Positions 7,521-16,205 of a stretch of DNA of 33,400 nt are shown piece after piece. The stretch comes from Alkalicoccus luteus. GTDB taxonomy: Bacteria; Bacillota; Bacilli; Bacillales; Salisediminibacteriaceae. The notes under the pieces were generated by a model, which saw only the letters and a list, made by a program, of their open reading frames with translations, had not been told where the DNA came from and did not search any database. The translations under genes and the position numbers were made by a program. The stretch's first letter is position 1, and each line of letters starts with the position of its first letter. Location: contig NZ_JAATHJ010000038.1 in NCBI RefSeq assembly GCF_012034335.1, positions 1 to 33,400 on the forward strand, read 5' to 3'.

Positions 7521-8726
7521 GTGAAACTGTCGGATTTACGAAAAGGTGGTCATGCTCCGTCGCTGCTTTCTGCATTTTTATACTTTGATATCAGCTTTAT
7601 GATCTGGGTGCTTCTAGGGGCACTCGGGGTGTATATTACCGCTGATTTCAACTTATCGGCAGGCCAGATTGGATTTATCGTAGCAGTCCCGATTCTGGCC
7701 GGTTCGATTTTCAGAGTTGTTATCGGTATTCTGACCGATCGGTTTGGACCGAAGAAAACCTCGATCGCCGGTATGATCATTACGATGATCCCGCTTTTCT
7801 GGGGCTGGCAGTTCGGTGTGACGGTAGCTGAACTTTATATGATCGGGATCCTGCTCGGGGTGGCAGGAGCAAGCTTCAGTGCCGCACTGCCGATGGCGAG
7901 CCGCTGGTATCCGCCTCATCTGCAGGGAGTGGCGATGGGCATCGCCGGGGCAGGTAACAGCGGGACGCTGCTTGCTACCTTGTTCGGCCCGGGACTTGCG
8001 GAAGTGTTCGGCTGGAACGGCGTATTCGGGCTTGCCTTAATCCCGCTGACGCTCGTGCTCCTGACATATATCTTTCTCGCGAAGGAACCTCCGAATCAGC
8101 CGCCGCCGAAGCCTGTAAAGGATTACTTTTCCGTGCTGAAAGAAAAGGACGCCTGGTATTTCTGTATTCTGTACAGCGTAACGTTTGGGGGCTTTGTCGG
8201 ATTGGCAAGCTTTTTAAGCTACTTTTTCGCCTCTGAATATGCCGTGTCCGGTATCGTAGCTGGGTATCTCGTATCGGTCGTCATCGCTTCCGGCAGCTTT
8301 TTAAGACCGGTAGGGGGATTGATTGCGGATAAAATCGGCGGCGTCCGTCTGCTGCAGTACCTGTTTATCGGCGTTGCTGTTTGTATGATGGGAACGGCCC
8401 TGCTGCCGCCTTTAGCCGTTGTCCTGCCACTGCTATTTCTTGGCATGGGCTGTCTCGGGATGGGGAACGGAGCTGTGTTCCAGCTCGTTCCGCAGCGCTT
8501 TCAGAAAGAGATCGGCATGGTTACCGGTATTGTCGGCGCTGCCGGCGGGGTAGGCGGTTTCTTCCTTCCGAACGTGCTTGGCATTCTTCGTGATTTGACC
8601 GGCACATATGGCTCAGGGTTTATCGTCTTCTCCTTTGCCGCCGTTTTTGCACTCGGTTTGTTAACCTTTGCCCAGGCAGAGTGGAAACGGGAATGGAAGC
8701 TGTCCAGAAAATCCGTCAGAATTTAA
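7521..8726 (+). CDS. nasA: nitrate/nitrite transporter, MFS NarK/NasA family
   Basis: Imports nitrate (and possibly exports or imports nitrite) across the cytoplasmic membrane. The 401-residue protein has the length and about 12 hydrophobic segments of NarK/NasA. The MFS motif between helices 2 and 3 is [12 protein letters not shown], and the nitrate-signature region [18 protein letters not shown] follows at about residues 140-157. A second glycine-rich signature, [16 protein letters not shown], lies in the C-terminal half. The start is GTG at 7521, with AAGGAG 9 bases upstream. It is divergent from the cobA-nasD operon and has its own TnrA-, CodY- and Fnr-like sites. Whether it is functionally closer to NasA or to NarK cannot be settled from sequence alone; the assimilatory neighbours favour NasA. 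Confidence 0.93.
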   Translation: MKLSDLRKGGHAPSLLSAFLYFDISFMIWVLLGALGVYITADFNLSAGQIGFIVAVPILAGSIFRVVIGILTDRFGPKKTSIAGMIITMIPLFWGWQFGVTVAELYMIGILLGVAGASFSAALPMASRWYPPHLQGVAMGIAGAGNSGTLLATLFGPGLAEVFGWNGVFGLALIPLTLVLLTYIFLAKEPPNQPPPKPVKDYFSVLKEKDAWYFCILYSVTFGGFVGLASFLSYFFASEYAVSGIVAGYLVSVVIASGSFLRPVGGLIADKIGGVRLLQYLFIGVAVCMMGTALLPPLAVVLPLLFLGMGCLGMGNGAVFQLVPQRFQKEIGMVTGIVGAAGGVGGFFLPNVLGILRDLTGTYGSGFIVFSFAAVFALGLLTFAQAEWKREWKLSRKSVRI

Positions 8727-8735
8727 TCATCATAT

Positions 8736-8774
8736 AAAAGCCGCCGCTCTCGGAATCCGAAAGCGGCGGCTTTT
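8736..8774 (+). terminator. terminator after the nitrate transporter gene
   Basis: A 13-bp stem (AAAAGCCGCCGCT with AGCGGCGGCTTTT) begins 10 bases after the stop. Confidence 0.85.
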
Positions 8775-8893
8775 AGGTGCAGCGGCAAACAACTCGTGCA
8801 CGTGTGCGCCACTCTGAAGGCAGCCGGCAGCCAGAACGCTGCTGACAGGGAGTATGAATCAGACCGCCGTTATTGCAGCATACTCCAGAGAGT

Positions 8894-8933
8894 AAAAGAA
8901 CGAAAGAAAGGCAGCAGCCTCTCTTTCGTTCTT
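8894..8933 (-). terminator. terminator of the nasB-nasC operon
   Basis: A 12-bp stem (AAGAACGAAAGA with TCTTTCGTTCTT) is followed on the minus strand by TTTTACT. It lies 12 bases downstream of the nasC stop. Confidence 0.8.
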
Positions 8934-8944
8934 CGGTTCCGTCT

Positions 8945-11107
8945 TCAGGTTTGTGCCGGCTGCAGAGCCGGTTCGTGGCGTTTAATCGTAACCGGTGTTG
9001 ATTTATAGCCTGGCATGCGGGAAACAGGATCTAGCTTGCCTGGGATGAGCTTGTTTACATTTTGATGCTCCGCCCAGTGAAACGGAACGAAAACCGTATC
9101 GCGTCGTATGTCAGGTGTGAGCTGAGCGCGAACGATGATCGCTCCGGCCTCAGAGGTGACGTCTACAAGGTCGCCTTCAGCGATAGCGTATGCTTCGGCA
9201 GTCGCCGGGTGCAGTTCGATGAACGATTCATACAGGCGGGCCGCAAGCTTCGTGCTGCGTCTCGTCTGGACACCGGTCAAGTAATGTGCCATCACGCGGC
9301 CGGTCGTCAGCAGGAGCGGATACGTTTCAGTCGGCTTCGAGGTCGTTTGTGCAGCTTCGCTTTCAACAGCGGTTAAAAGCGCCCGTCCTTCTGGTCTCGC
9401 AAATCCTTCTGCAAACAGGCGAGGTGTACCTGGGTGATCAAGCGCCGGGCAAGGCCAGAATAAGCCTTCTTCACGGCGGATCCGTTCATACGTCATGCCG
9501 TAGTAATCTGCCGCTCCGCCGCGGCTCGCGTGACGAAGCTCATTGAATACATCCTCGGCTGAACGAAATGGAAAGTGAGCTCCGGCTCCGAGCGCCTCTG
9601 CCAGTTCACAGATAATTTTCCAGTCAGGCTTCGAGCTGCCGGGCGGTTTTTTAGAAGCCTCCCGCAGCGTGACACGGCCTTCCAGATTCGTCATTGTACC
9701 TTCGTCCTCCAGATAGGAGGCAGCCGGGAGGATTAAATCTGCATACTGCGCCGATTCAGAGATGAACAGGTCGACAGCGACGAAAAAATCGAGCGTCTGA
9801 AGCGAGTCTTTAATAAACGAAGCATTCGGGTTGGAAACGACCGGATTGGAGCAGACGAGCAGCATGGCGCGTATTTCCCGGTCCTTTACTTTTTCCAGCA
9901 TTTCATACGCGGACACCCCGCGGCCGGGAAGCTCTGGTTCAGGGATCCCCCAGAATTCGGCGATATGCTTACGGTCCTCCGGATTGTCGATCATGCGGTA
10001 GCCAGGCAGCTGATCTGCTTTTTGTCCGTGCTCGCGGCCACCTTGTCCGTTCCCCTGTCCGGTGACAGCTCCGTAGCCGCAGCCTTCACGTCCGATTTTG
10101 CCGGTAAGCAGCACGAGGTTCAGCAGGTTGCGCACAGCCATATGGCCGTCTGTCTGCTGCTCGACACCACGCGCAGTCAGCACCATGCCGGTATCCGCTC
10201 CTGCAAAAATACGAACGGCGTCCTCGATATCCTGAACGTTTACACCTGCGTAATCAGCCGTTTCCTTTAGAGAAATGGTCTGCAGATGTGCCTGCAGCTC
10301 GTCCCAGCCTTCTGTACGCTCCTTCACAAACGCTTCGTTGACGAGACCCTGCCGTTCCAGAGAAGCGAGCAGCGCATTCGTCAACGCAGCGTCCCGGCCT
10401 GGCGTGACGGCGAGATGAAGATCAGCAATGGCGGCGGTTTCCGTTTTTCTTGGATCGATAACGATAATGAACGCCCCGTTTGCCTTCGCTTCTTCTAAAT
10501 AAGGCATCATCACCGGCTGACACGAGGCAATATTGGTCCCGGACAGCAGCAGCACTTCTGCTTTTGGAATATCTGCTAACGCATTTGTGAGTCCCCGGTC
10601 GATGCCAAGCACAGCTTTGCTTGCTGTCGCTGCAGAAGACATACAGAACCGGCCGTTGTAATCGATATATTTGGTCTTTAAAGCGACTCGTGCCAGTTTG
10701 CCGAGCAGGTATGATTCTTCATTGGTGATCGAAGCACTGCCGTAGACGCCGATACTGTCCGTCCCGTGCTGCTTCTGCAGCGTTTGGAACTGATCGCGTA
10801 CCAGCTCAAGTGCTTCCTCCCATGAGACTTCCTTCCAGGAACCATCAGGCTGCTTTCGCACAGGGTGCATAAGACGATCTTCATGAACCGCATGAGCATA
10901 GGCATTCATGCCTTTCATGCAAAGGCGTCCTTTCGTGACAGGGTTATCTACTCCTTCTGTTTTGTACTGCTTTCTTGTCACGAAGGACTGCTCGATTACT
11001 TTCTTTTTACACTGCATGCTGCAAAAGGGACACTGTGTTTCATAGACGTTTTCGACTTCCGACTGCTTCTGTTTTTCACGGTAGTAGTGCAGAAGAGAAT
11101 GTTTCAT
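8945..11107 (-). CDS. nasC: assimilatory nitrate reductase catalytic subunit (Mo-bisMGD)
   Basis: Reduces nitrate to nitrite in the cytoplasm. The 720-residue protein is a molybdopterin oxidoreductase with an N-terminal [4Fe-4S] motif (Cys26, Cys29, Cys33 and Cys63 in CPFCSMQC...GRLCMKG). The Mo-cofactor domains include GRFCMSSAATASK, NPVVSNPNASF and the signature ESAQYADLILPAASYLEDEGTMTNLEGR. The C-terminal MGD-binding domain has LLLTTGRVMAHYLTG and ends at FVPFHWAE...NKLIPGKLDPVSRMPGYKSTPV. Length and order fit Bacillus NasC. The ATG at 11107 has AAAGGAG 6 bases upstream and overlaps the nasB stop (ATGA), so the two are translationally coupled. Electrons come from NasB. Confidence 0.95.
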   Translation of the reverse strand: MKHSLLHYYREKQKQSEVENVYETQCPFCSMQCKKKVIEQSFVTRKQYKTEGVDNPVTKGRLCMKGMNAYAHAVHEDRLMHPVRKQPDGSWKEVSWEEALELVRDQFQTLQKQHGTDSIGVYGSASITNEESYLLGKLARVALKTKYIDYNGRFCMSSAATASKAVLGIDRGLTNALADIPKAEVLLLSGTNIASCQPVMMPYLEEAKANGAFIIVIDPRKTETAAIADLHLAVTPGRDAALTNALLASLERQGLVNEAFVKERTEGWDELQAHLQTISLKETADYAGVNVQDIEDAVRIFAGADTGMVLTARGVEQQTDGHMAVRNLLNLVLLTGKIGREGCGYGAVTGQGNGQGGREHGQKADQLPGYRMIDNPEDRKHIAEFWGIPEPELPGRGVSAYEMLEKVKDREIRAMLLVCSNPVVSNPNASFIKDSLQTLDFFVAVDLFISESAQYADLILPAASYLEDEGTMTNLEGRVTLREASKKPPGSSKPDWKIICELAEALGAGAHFPFRSAEDVFNELRHASRGGAADYYGMTYERIRREEGLFWPCPALDHPGTPRLFAEGFARPEGRALLTAVESEAAQTTSKPTETYPLLLTTGRVMAHYLTGVQTRRSTKLAARLYESFIELHPATAEAYAIAEGDLVDVTSEAGAIIVRAQLTPDIRRDTVFVPFHWAEHQNVNKLIPGKLDPVSRMPGYKSTPVTIKRHEPALQPAQT

Positions 11108-13362
11108 ACGGTACTCCTTTCCATATGCTGCTGTGCTTCTTGAAGGCGTGCATGCAGCAGGCGGCAGTTTTCTTCATCAAGCAGAACTTCACGAACCGGG
11201 ACAAAGCCGATCCGGGAGGCCCAGCTGTCGATCGGCTCTTCATAAAAAGCACTCTCACGGTAATATTGCACGAGTGCGCAAATAAACGAAAACACGTCCG
11301 CATGTGCGGTGTAAAACAGCTGTTTCTCTGCAGAGCCGAGATAAATATCCCACCCGGCATCTGAGCGGGTGAGCGAGAGCTGAGCAGAAGCCGAAAGAGA
11401 ACGGTCGCTGATTTCAACCACTACATCCGCAGGCGTCGGCACACGGCCCAGCTGTTGGTCCAGCTCCCGGGAAAGGTGATTGCCAGACGCCCCGTTCGTA
11501 ACCACAGGTCTGATCCGGTAATAGTCCGTGGGTTCAGCAGCAAGACCGATGCAGCGCTTAAAGGTGTCTGCCTCCTGCTGGCGGATGCCGGTAAACAGCA
11601 TGCGCTGTTCGCTTGTCAGTTGGATGGAAACGTGCGGAAACTGCTCCAGTGCTTGTTCGAACTGCTTTAATTGAGCAGGAGTGACAAGGCCGCCCGGGAG
11701 TTCCGGCATAAAGGAGACGGTGTCCTGCGATGCTGGAGCCGGGTAAGGTGTTTCGATGATAAGACCGGCTTCCGGCTTGAACAGATGAAGCATGTATGGC
11801 AGCGCGCCGCGGCAGTAGCTGCAGCCGTTGCGGTTTGAAAAAGCCAGCGTCTTTCGCACAGTTTCAGGTGTCGCAGCTTCCATCGTCATCACTTCAGCAG
11901 CTACGGCATCGGTATGCAGATTTGTGCAGGAGCAGAACGCATCCGAGGGAAGATCATCCTGCAGCGCGCCGCTGTTTAACAGCGTGACAAGCTCTGCAAC
12001 AAGTGGGCGGCAGCCGCCGCACGAGCTTGCAGCCCCGGTATGCGCTTTGACTGCCTGCACCGTGTCGGCTCCGCTGCGGCAGAAAGCAGCTGTAATATCG
12101 CCGCAGCTGACGCTGTTGCAGTGGCAGACGGTGTCCGCCGCCTGCATGGAAGCTGCCCCCGCCCCGGATTCGGCAGCGAGAATACTGCGGGCTTCATCCG
12201 GAAGCATAAGCTTACGGCTCCGAATGAGGGTAAGCACCTCCTGCTGTCCTGCTTTATCACCGTATAAAACAGCACCTTCAAGCCGGTCCCGATTCAAGAT
12301 CAGCTTTCGGTAAACGCCCATCGTGTCGTCCCGGTGAATCAGCACCTGATCAGCTGGACCAGCTTCGATCCGGCCGGCGGAGAACACATCAATCCCGACC
12401 GCTTTCAGCTGCGTGTAAAGAATAGAATCCGCATAGGAGGAGGTTTCGCCGCATAAATTGGCAGCGAGAACCTCTGCCTGTTCATAGGCCGGTTTCACAA
12501 GGCCGTAGGTCACACCATCAATTTCAGCGCATTCACCGACAGCATAGATGCCCGGCGCGTTCGTTTGCAGCTCCCGGTTCACGACGATGCCGCGCTGACA
12601 GGCAACTCCGCTTGCCGCCGCCGCTGCCGTATTCGGACGAATCCCCACCGCCATCACGACGAGGTCAGCAGCAATCGAACGGCCATCTTTAAAGTGAACG
12701 GCTTCTACGTCGTCCGTTCCCGTAAATGATGCTGTTTCACACTGCATGTGAAAGGTGATACCGAGCTGTTCAAGCTCCTCCTGCAGAAGGCCGGCCGCAA
12801 GCTGGTCGAGCTGCCGCTCCATTACTGATTCTGCCAGATGGACTACGTGCACATTCATTCCTTGATGAAGCAGCCCCCTCGCAGCTTCAAGACCGAGCAG
12901 GCCTCCGCCAATGACTACCGCATCTTTCGCCGAAACGGCGCGGCGGATCATATAGCGGCAGTCGTCTATCGTTCGAAACGGAATAACAGAGGGGAAGTCG
13001 GTTCCTGGAAGCGGGAGAATAAATGGATCAGACCCGGTTGCAAACACTGCCTTGTCAAAGGAATCTTCCGCGCCTTCCGCAGTATAGAGCAGGCGGTTAG
13101 CCGGATCGAGCTGGACGACTTCCTCCTGCTTATGAAAGTGAATATGGTGCTTCTCATACCATGCTTCCTCGTGAATGATAATATCCTGCTCCTCTGACGT
13201 TCCCTGAAGCAGAGAAGACAGCATGATGCGGTTGTAATTCGCATAGGGCTCCCGGCCGTATACGTGAATCTCAAACCGGTCCGGGTCCCGTGCTAAAATG
13301 TTTTCCACCGTATGCATACCAGCCATGCCATTGCCAATAACGACTAATTTTTCTCGATTCAT
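11104..13362 (-). CDS. nasB: nitrate reductase electron transfer subunit (NasB)
   Basis: Passes electrons from NAD(P)H to NasC. The 752-residue protein is a clear paralogue of the nitrite reductase large subunit in this window: FAD site GNGMAG, NAD site GGGLLGLEAARG, and two BFD-like [2Fe-2S] domains (Cys413, 415, 448, 451 and Cys477, 479, 514, 517). The C-terminal region still has the ferredoxin-like half-domain layout of nitrite/sulfite reductase, but none of the four siroheme cysteines; residues about 616-662 contain no Cys. It can therefore transfer electrons but not reduce nitrite. The start at 13362 is chosen because MNREKLVVIGNG aligns with MEKLVLIGNG of its paralogue and because GGAGGG lies just upstream. 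An earlier in-frame ATG pair near 13377 is possible. Confidence 0.93.
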   Translation of the reverse strand: MNREKLVVIGNGMAGMHTVENILARDPDRFEIHVYGREPYANYNRIMLSSLLQGTSEEQDIIIHEEAWYEKHHIHFHKQEEVVQLDPANRLLYTAEGAEDSFDKAVFATGSDPFILPLPGTDFPSVIPFRTIDDCRYMIRRAVSAKDAVVIGGGLLGLEAARGLLHQGMNVHVVHLAESVMERQLDQLAAGLLQEELEQLGITFHMQCETASFTGTDDVEAVHFKDGRSIAADLVVMAVGIRPNTAAAAASGVACQRGIVVNRELQTNAPGIYAVGECAEIDGVTYGLVKPAYEQAEVLAANLCGETSSYADSILYTQLKAVGIDVFSAGRIEAGPADQVLIHRDDTMGVYRKLILNRDRLEGAVLYGDKAGQQEVLTLIRSRKLMLPDEARSILAAESGAGAASMQAADTVCHCNSVSCGDITAAFCRSGADTVQAVKAHTGAASSCGGCRPLVAELVTLLNSGALQDDLPSDAFCSCTNLHTDAVAAEVMTMEAATPETVRKTLAFSNRNGCSYCRGALPYMLHLFKPEAGLIIETPYPAPASQDTVSFMPELPGGLVTPAQLKQFEQALEQFPHVSIQLTSEQRMLFTGIRQQEADTFKRCIGLAAEPTDYYRIRPVVTNGASGNHLSRELDQQLGRVPTPADVVVEISDRSLSASAQLSLTRSDAGWDIYLGSAEKQLFYTAHADVFSFICALVQYYRESAFYEEPIDSWASRIGFVPVREVLLDEENCRLLHARLQEAQQHMERSTV

Positions 13363-13432
13363 AATTCCCTCCATCATGACGCGCGGTTCTGCCCACGAGT
13401 ATGCCAGAAACATAGCTGGAAGCGACCATCTC

Positions 13433-13449
13433 CGTCAGGTTATCTGACG
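13433..13449 (-). promoter_or_regulatory. TnrA/GlnR-like box upstream of nasB
   Basis: CGTCAGGTTATCTGACG is a perfect inverted repeat (6-bp arms, 5-base spacer) and matches the TnrA consensus except for both terminal bases and one inner base. A minus-strand -10 candidate CATACT (13399-13404) would place the box centre about 49 bases upstream of transcription, the usual TnrA activating position. Confidence 0.65.
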
Positions 13450-13452
13450 CTG

Positions 13453-13467
13453 TTTTTTCAGAATATT
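13453..13467 (-). promoter_or_regulatory. CodY-like box upstream of nasB
   Basis: TTTTTTCAGAATATT matches the CodY consensus at 12 of 15 positions. Its core TTCAGAATATTC (13457-13468) is identical to the one upstream of cobA and has the same 7-bp gap to the TnrA-like box. Confidence 0.5.
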
Positions 13468-13530
13468 CAATGAAAAGAGCGGGCAAAATCCGCTGGTTTA
13501 AGGGAAGAAAGCGCCTTCATAAATAACGGA

Positions 13531-13565
13531 AAAAAAGCTTCAGGGCCTAAGGGCTCCTGAAGCTT
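13531..13565 (-). terminator. terminator of the FAD-dependent oxidoreductase gene
   Basis: AAGCTTCAGG pairs with CCTGAAGCTT (with further GCC/GGC pairing inside) and is followed on the minus strand by a run of seven T. Confidence 0.85.
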
Positions 13566-13576
13566 GCACCTTGCGA

Positions 13577-14707
13577 TCAATAACCGAACAAATCCGGATT
13601 CGTTTTCCGATGCACCGGTTCGATTCTGCGGATGATTTCATGCAGAACGTAGGAAGCGACTGCGGGAGAGGCAGTAACGCCAGGGGAATCCAGGCCGGCA
13701 AGGTGAATGAGCCGCGGATAGGTGGCTGACGGTCGAATATAAAAGTCAGGGTCTGTAATGCTGGAGCGGATGCCTGCATATAACCGCTCCGTCAGCTCAT
13801 ACGGAATATCTGCAGCGAGCAAATCGATCTCCCTGCGAATCTGCTCCATGCCCTGTTCGGTCGGCAGCGCATGCTGGAAGCTTTCCTGCTTCGTATCTGT
13901 CGGGCCGAGACGGATGGTGCCGTCCGGCTGAGGGATGATCAGCACGCCTTTCGTCTTGCTCGTCGGCGGCGGATAGATGATGTGGTTGATATAGCCGGAA
14001 GCCTGTTTGCCAAGCACCATGTACTCTCCGCGCCGGGGCACGGTCTCAAAAGGAACGTGCTCTTCGATCATACTGGCAATGCTGGCGGAAGCGGCACCGG
14101 CGGCATTGATCACAAACCGGCTGTGAAACACGCGGCCTGACGTCGTTTCCACTTCAAATGCGCTTCCTGTACTGCGCAGGTCGGCAACTTCCATCCCGGT
14201 ATGAATTTCCGCGCCATTCCGGCGTGCATTTGCAGCCAGACGATCGGTAAGGAGGGCGGTATCGGCACTCATTGCTTCAGGCATAAACAGCCCGCCCTTC
14301 AGCTCCGGATTGAGATTTGGTTCACGCTCAAGCATTGCTTCCTTGCTCAGCAGAGTGAGCGTATGAATGGATTCTTTTTCACTCTGCTTCTTCAGGGCAG
14401 CAAGTGCCTTAATCTCTTCATCCGTGCGTGCAGTCACAATGGCGCCGTTTTGGAATACCGGCACATCAAAGCGGTCGGCCAGCGTCAGATGAATGCGGCT
14501 GCCGTGACGCCCAAGCTCTGCTTTTAATTTCCCTTTTGCCGGCGGCATCATGGCAGGCGGGTGGACGAGCGCGCTGTTGTGTGTAGATTGTACACCGGAA
14601 AGCTTTCGACCTTTCTCAAGCAGGACAGTGCGTCCTTGATAGTGGGACAACTCGCGGACGAGAGCCGAACCAACGACTCCGCCGCCGATAATTAAAAAGT
14701 CGATCAT
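13577..14707 (-). CDS. FAD-dependent oxidoreductase, DAO family (LhgO/GlpA-like)
   Basis: The 376-residue protein is a DAO-fold flavoenzyme. The N-terminal dinucleotide site is FLIIGGGVVGSALVRELS followed by the acidic strand end LLEKG. A QSTHNSALVHPP segment follows, then the FAD-site strand FVINAAGAASASIA (about 200-213) and the C-terminal LHLAGLDSPGVTASPAVA, which closes the FAD site. GVQSTHNSALVH and RRGEYMVLGK are typical of the L-2-hydroxyglutarate oxidase/anaerobic glycerol-3-phosphate dehydrogenase branch. The substrate cannot be told from sequence. It stands alone with its own terminator. The ATG at 14707 has an AAAGGA/GAGG type site upstream. A glycerol-3-phosphate role would fit the downstream phosphodiesterase, but this is only inference. 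Confidence 0.8.
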   Translation of the reverse strand: MIDFLIIGGGVVGSALVRELSHYQGRTVLLEKGRKLSGVQSTHNSALVHPPAMMPPAKGKLKAELGRHGSRIHLTLADRFDVPVFQNGAIVTARTDEEIKALAALKKQSEKESIHTLTLLSKEAMLEREPNLNPELKGGLFMPEAMSADTALLTDRLAANARRNGAEIHTGMEVADLRSTGSAFEVETTSGRVFHSRFVINAAGAASASIASMIEEHVPFETVPRRGEYMVLGKQASGYINHIIYPPPTSKTKGVLIIPQPDGTIRLGPTDTKQESFQHALPTEQGMEQIRREIDLLAADIPYELTERLYAGIRSSITDPDFYIRPSATYPRLIHLAGLDSPGVTASPAVASYVLHEIIRRIEPVHRKTNPDLFGY

Positions 14708-14924
14708 CTGCCTCAGTCCTTTTCTAAAGGATCATTCGCAACGTACATTGAGACGAGGGTATAATCCTATCTTATCGCCGGCGAAAGAGGACAAACAACT
14801 GATCTGCCTGACACGATCAGCTTGGTATCAAAAGACTCAAAGGAATGGCGCAGAGTGGAAACTATTAAGGCAGGGAGCGATGAACAGCAGCGTTGCAGAG
14901 GGGAGTCATTAAGGAGAAAAAACC
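14708..14924. other. intergenic region upstream of the FAD oxidoreductase
   Basis: Contains TATAAT at 14760-14765 on the plus strand without a good -35 partner. On the minus strand it must hold the promoter of the FAD oxidoreductase, but I cannot fix one. Confidence 0.3.
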
Positions 14925-15002
14925 ATGCATTCACATGATAACGGAAGCAAACACGTGATGAAGACGAAAAACGACAGCCGGAAAAGTCCGGCTGCCGGAT
15001 GA
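14925..15002 (+). CDS. possible 25-residue peptide
   Basis: The ATG at 14925 is preceded by AAGGAG with 9 bases spacing, a strong start signal for noncoding DNA. It encodes a short basic, histidine-bearing peptide (MHSHDNGSKHVMKTKND...) ending in TGA at 15000. The 3' half of the frame runs through the minus-strand terminator hairpin of the phosphodiesterase gene, which argues against it or makes it a transcript ending in its own hairpin. I do not recognise the peptide. Confidence 0.25.
   Translation: MHSHDNGSKHVMKTKNDSRKSPAAG
14971..14993 (-). terminator. terminator of the glycerophosphodiesterase gene
   Basis: AGCCGGA pairs with TCCGGCT around a 4-base loop and is followed on the minus strand by GTCGTTTTT. 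It lies 55 bases past the stop of the gene ending at 15049. Confidence 0.7.
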
Positions 15003-15048
15003 AGCGTGGAACGAACAGCAGGTGCTGCCGTATGTTCAGACCACGAAC

Positions 15049-16095
15049 CTATTCGCTTCGCTCGTCAAGCACGTTCTGCATGCGGTCCGGGAAGTCTGTG
15101 AACAGACCGGTCACACCCCAGTCAAGCAGGCGGTGCATGTCTTCTTCTTCGTTGATCGTGTACACGTGGACGTCAAAGCCTTCGTCACGGGCAGTCTGCA
15201 CAAACGTTTCGTCGATGACTTCCGTGCCGTCATAGTATTCGAGATGAGGGCCGATGCCGACGGCGTACTCAGCGATGTCTGCAAAGTCTTCTTCCGTCAT
15301 GTCATCCGGAGCTGGTGTGATGTCCAGCCACTCTTCCATTTCACCGGTCTCTTCATCGACTTCCCACCAGAGAAGTTGTACGAGCGGGATGGAATCATTC
15401 AGCTCATGAACCGTCTGCAGGCTGTCCTGATGGAAGGACTGAATCATCACATTGCCAGCCTCATCGAAGCCGAATTCTTCGATCAGCTCGACCATCGGCT
15501 CCTCCATATCTTCATTCAAATACGTCGATTTCGTTTCCATGTAGTAATTCTCATCTTCGCCAAACTCCTCGAAGATTTCCTCGAGTGTCAAAATCTCGAC
15601 CCCTTCAAAGCTCTCATCAGCGCGGTCCGGGTATTCTTCGTTAAACCAGGAACCGGCGTCCAGTTCTTTCAGTTCTTCTAGTGTGTAGTCGCCGATTTCA
15701 CCTTCACCGTCGGTCGTGCGATCGATTTCATCATCGTGAAACGCGACCAGAACGTCGTCAGCAGTCATCTGGATATCAAGCTCAAGCCAGTCTGCGTCCA
15801 TCTCGATGGCTTTTTCAAGCGCCGGCATCGTCTGTTCAGGAGCATGGCCGCTTGCGCCGCGGTGGGCGATCACATCTGCATCGCTTTCGTCTTCTTCGGA
15901 AGCCTCTTCATTGAGATTGGCTTCTTCCACATTCTCATCTTCCTCTGCTTCCGCATCGTCGTTGACGTCTGCGTTCTCTTCAGCTGCCTCATTTGGCTCT
16001 GCGTCGTTATTGCTGTTGTCTGCACCATTGTCAGACTCCGCTCCGCACCCCGCGAGAAAAATCGCTGCTGCTGCGGTAAGGTAATACTTTTTCAT
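15049..16095 (-). CDS. glycerophosphodiester phosphodiesterase, lipoprotein
   Basis: Hydrolyses glycerophosphodiesters to glycerol-3-phosphate and an alcohol outside the membrane. The 348-residue protein starts with a lipoprotein signal (MKKYYLTAAAAIFLAGC, Cys17 the lipidated residue). About 55 residues of almost pure D/E/N/A linker follow, then a GDPD TIM barrel. Catalytic motifs are AHRGASGHAPEQT (His-Arg and Glu), LELDIQMTADDVLVAFHDDEIDRTTDG (Glu, Asp, His) and the C-terminal YTINEEEDMHRLLDWGVTGLFTDFPD. Members usually have APENT; here it is APEQT. The whole protein is strikingly acidic, as in haloalkaliphile secreted proteins. The ATG at 16095 has AGGAGA upstream; a longer frame to 16179 lacks this. 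It may be cotranscribed with the lipoprotein gene 110 bases upstream. Confidence 0.9.
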   Translation of the reverse strand: MKKYYLTAAAAIFLAGCGAESDNGADNSNNDAEPNEAAEENADVNDDAEAEEDENVEEANLNEEASEEDESDADVIAHRGASGHAPEQTMPALEKAIEMDADWLELDIQMTADDVLVAFHDDEIDRTTDGEGEIGDYTLEELKELDAGSWFNEEYPDRADESFEGVEILTLEEIFEEFGEDENYYMETKSTYLNEDMEEPMVELIEEFGFDEAGNVMIQSFHQDSLQTVHELNDSIPLVQLLWWEVDEETGEMEEWLDITPAPDDMTEEDFADIAEYAVGIGPHLEYYDGTEVIDETFVQTARDEGFDVHVYTINEEEDMHRLLDWGVTGLFTDFPDRMQNVLDERSE

Positions 16096-16205
16096 GGTGA
16101 TTCTCCTCTCTTTGCTGATACACGTTTTTGTGGAAGGAAGTCCCGCAACGTAGTATAGCAGACTCAGAAGATCGTGCAACCGGAAGAGAATCCCAGTATG
16201 ACAGG

